From contig NZ_MLCL01000019.1 in the NCBI RefSeq assembly GCF_001942625.1, positions 1 through 61,784 of the forward strand: a stretch of DNA of 61,784 nucleotides. Direction: 5' to 3'. The notes beneath the pieces were generated by a model. It saw nothing but the letters and a program-made list of their open reading frames with translations. It was not told the origin of the DNA and made no database searches. This document shows, one piece after another, positions 61,603 through 61,784 of the stretch. This DNA comes from Mycobacterium syngnathidarum. Its GTDB lineage: Bacteria > Actinomycetota > Actinomycetes > Mycobacteriales > Mycobacteriaceae. Every line of letters begins with the position of its first letter. The first letter of the stretch is position 1. The position numbers were made by a program, and so were the translations under genes.

Positions 61603-61784
61603 CCTCACCGCTCGACGTCCACACCGACGGACCGGTACAAATCTGGACGATCAGCCTGCCTGAGGTCGGCAATGCCATCACCGGCAAGGACGTCATCGCC
61701 GCATTCGAGGACAAGGTGGATGCGGTCAACGCCGACAACACCGTGGGTGCCGTCATCCTCACCGGTGCGGGCAAGACCTTCTCG
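61599..61784 (+). CDS. Enoyl-CoA hydratase/isomerase family protein, cut by the window end
   Basis: The first 62 codons of a crotonase-family protein: VTSPLDVHTDGPVQIWTISL, the NAI segment and AVILTGAGKTFS, with the CoA-binding and oxyanion region beginning at the edge. GTG at 61599 has AAGGAG upstream and overlaps the aldehyde dehydrogenase stop. The hydration or isomerisation would fit beta-oxidation of the acid activated by the synthetase. Confidence 0.85.
   Translation, partial: MTSPLDVHTDGPVQIWTISLPEVGNAITGKDVIAAFEDKVDAVNADNTVGAVILTGAGKTFS

Noticed and set aside
60046..61608. 520-codon minus-strand open frame opposite the aldehyde dehydrogenase
   Set aside because: Antisense shadow; the plus strand has all aldehyde dehydrogenase catalytic motifs.
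1..61784. CRISPR arrays, rRNA or tRNA genes
   Set aside because: No regularly spaced direct repeats or conserved RNA sequences were noticed; a tRNA could be missed by eye, but none is suggested by the gaps between genes.

Overview
The window is high-GC actinobacterial DNA, almost certainly from a mycobacterium of the Mycolicibacterium type. It carries a complete mce lipid-import operon with two Mce-associated membrane protein genes, DUF222/HNH (13E12-type) genes, MmpL, LppX/LprG-type and GrcC-type homologues, a Mce3R-like double-TetR regulator, and many steroid-catabolism enzymes. No rRNA, tRNA or CRISPR array was found by eye.

Layout. (1) 0.1-5.8 kb: a decayed SDR remnant, a DUF222/HNH gene with a tandemly duplicated 3' end, two mas genes and three small secreted-protein genes. 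(2) 5.8-15.0 kb, minus strand: yrbEA-yrbEB-mceA-B-C-D-E-F, mostly joined by 4-bp start/stop overlaps. (3) 15.3-17.8 kb: an HsaD-like C-C hydrolase, a TetR and an IclR regulator, with palindromes in both divergent promoter regions. (4) 17.8-24.8 kb, minus strand: a packed eight-gene operon with a Baeyer-Villiger monooxygenase, four further SDRs, an F420-type luciferase-like protein, a SnoaL-like protein and a frameshifted gene. (5) 24.9-33.9 kb: kshB, an HsaA-like flavin hydroxylase, an HsaC-like extradiol dioxygenase and a KstD-superfamily flavoprotein form a plus-strand operon. An IclR regulator with an operator-like CATATG array, an esterase, an old-yellow enzyme and a Dabb-like protein follow. 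(6) 34.1-53.5 kb: an inserted island, described below. (7) 54.5-61.8 kb: an SDR, a HAPMO-type BVMO and, divergently, an acyl-CoA synthetase, a zinc dehydrogenase, an aldehyde dehydrogenase and the start of an enoyl-CoA hydratase.

Taken together, regions 2-5 and 7 look like uptake of a steroid or related polycyclic lipid (Mce), ring opening (Ksh reductase, HsaA/C/D-like steps), Baeyer-Villiger and SDR side chemistry, and CoA activation and oxidation of the released acids.

The most unusual feature is the 19.3-kb segment from about 34,123 to 53,463. A DUF222/HNH gene is split into two pieces, 5' part at 54,492-53,464 and 3' part at 34,122-33,880, both on the minus strand. They rejoin exactly in frame (codon GAG followed by AAC) if the segment is removed. 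The segment encodes a methyltransferase, a MacB/FtsX-type ABC exporter, two adjacent class-III aminotransferase-fold proteins, an LppX/LprG-type lipoprotein, a GrcC-type prenyl synthase homologue, a small membrane protein, a StrR-type ParB-fold regulator, an MmpL-family transporter, a double-TetR regulator, a truncated inositol monophosphatase and transposase sequences. Three of its proteins are intact but lack residues essential in their families. One aminotransferase has Ser and Asn in place of the PLP lysine and aspartate. The prenyl synthase has lost most of both Asp-rich motifs. The MmpL lacks the first Asp-Tyr proton-relay pair. I infer an uncharacterised, regulator-controlled pathway that makes and exports an amino- or prenyl-lipid and uses partner or pseudoenzyme subunits. 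Its product is unknown.

All calls come from reading the sequence and from remembered family features. No database search or alignment was run.
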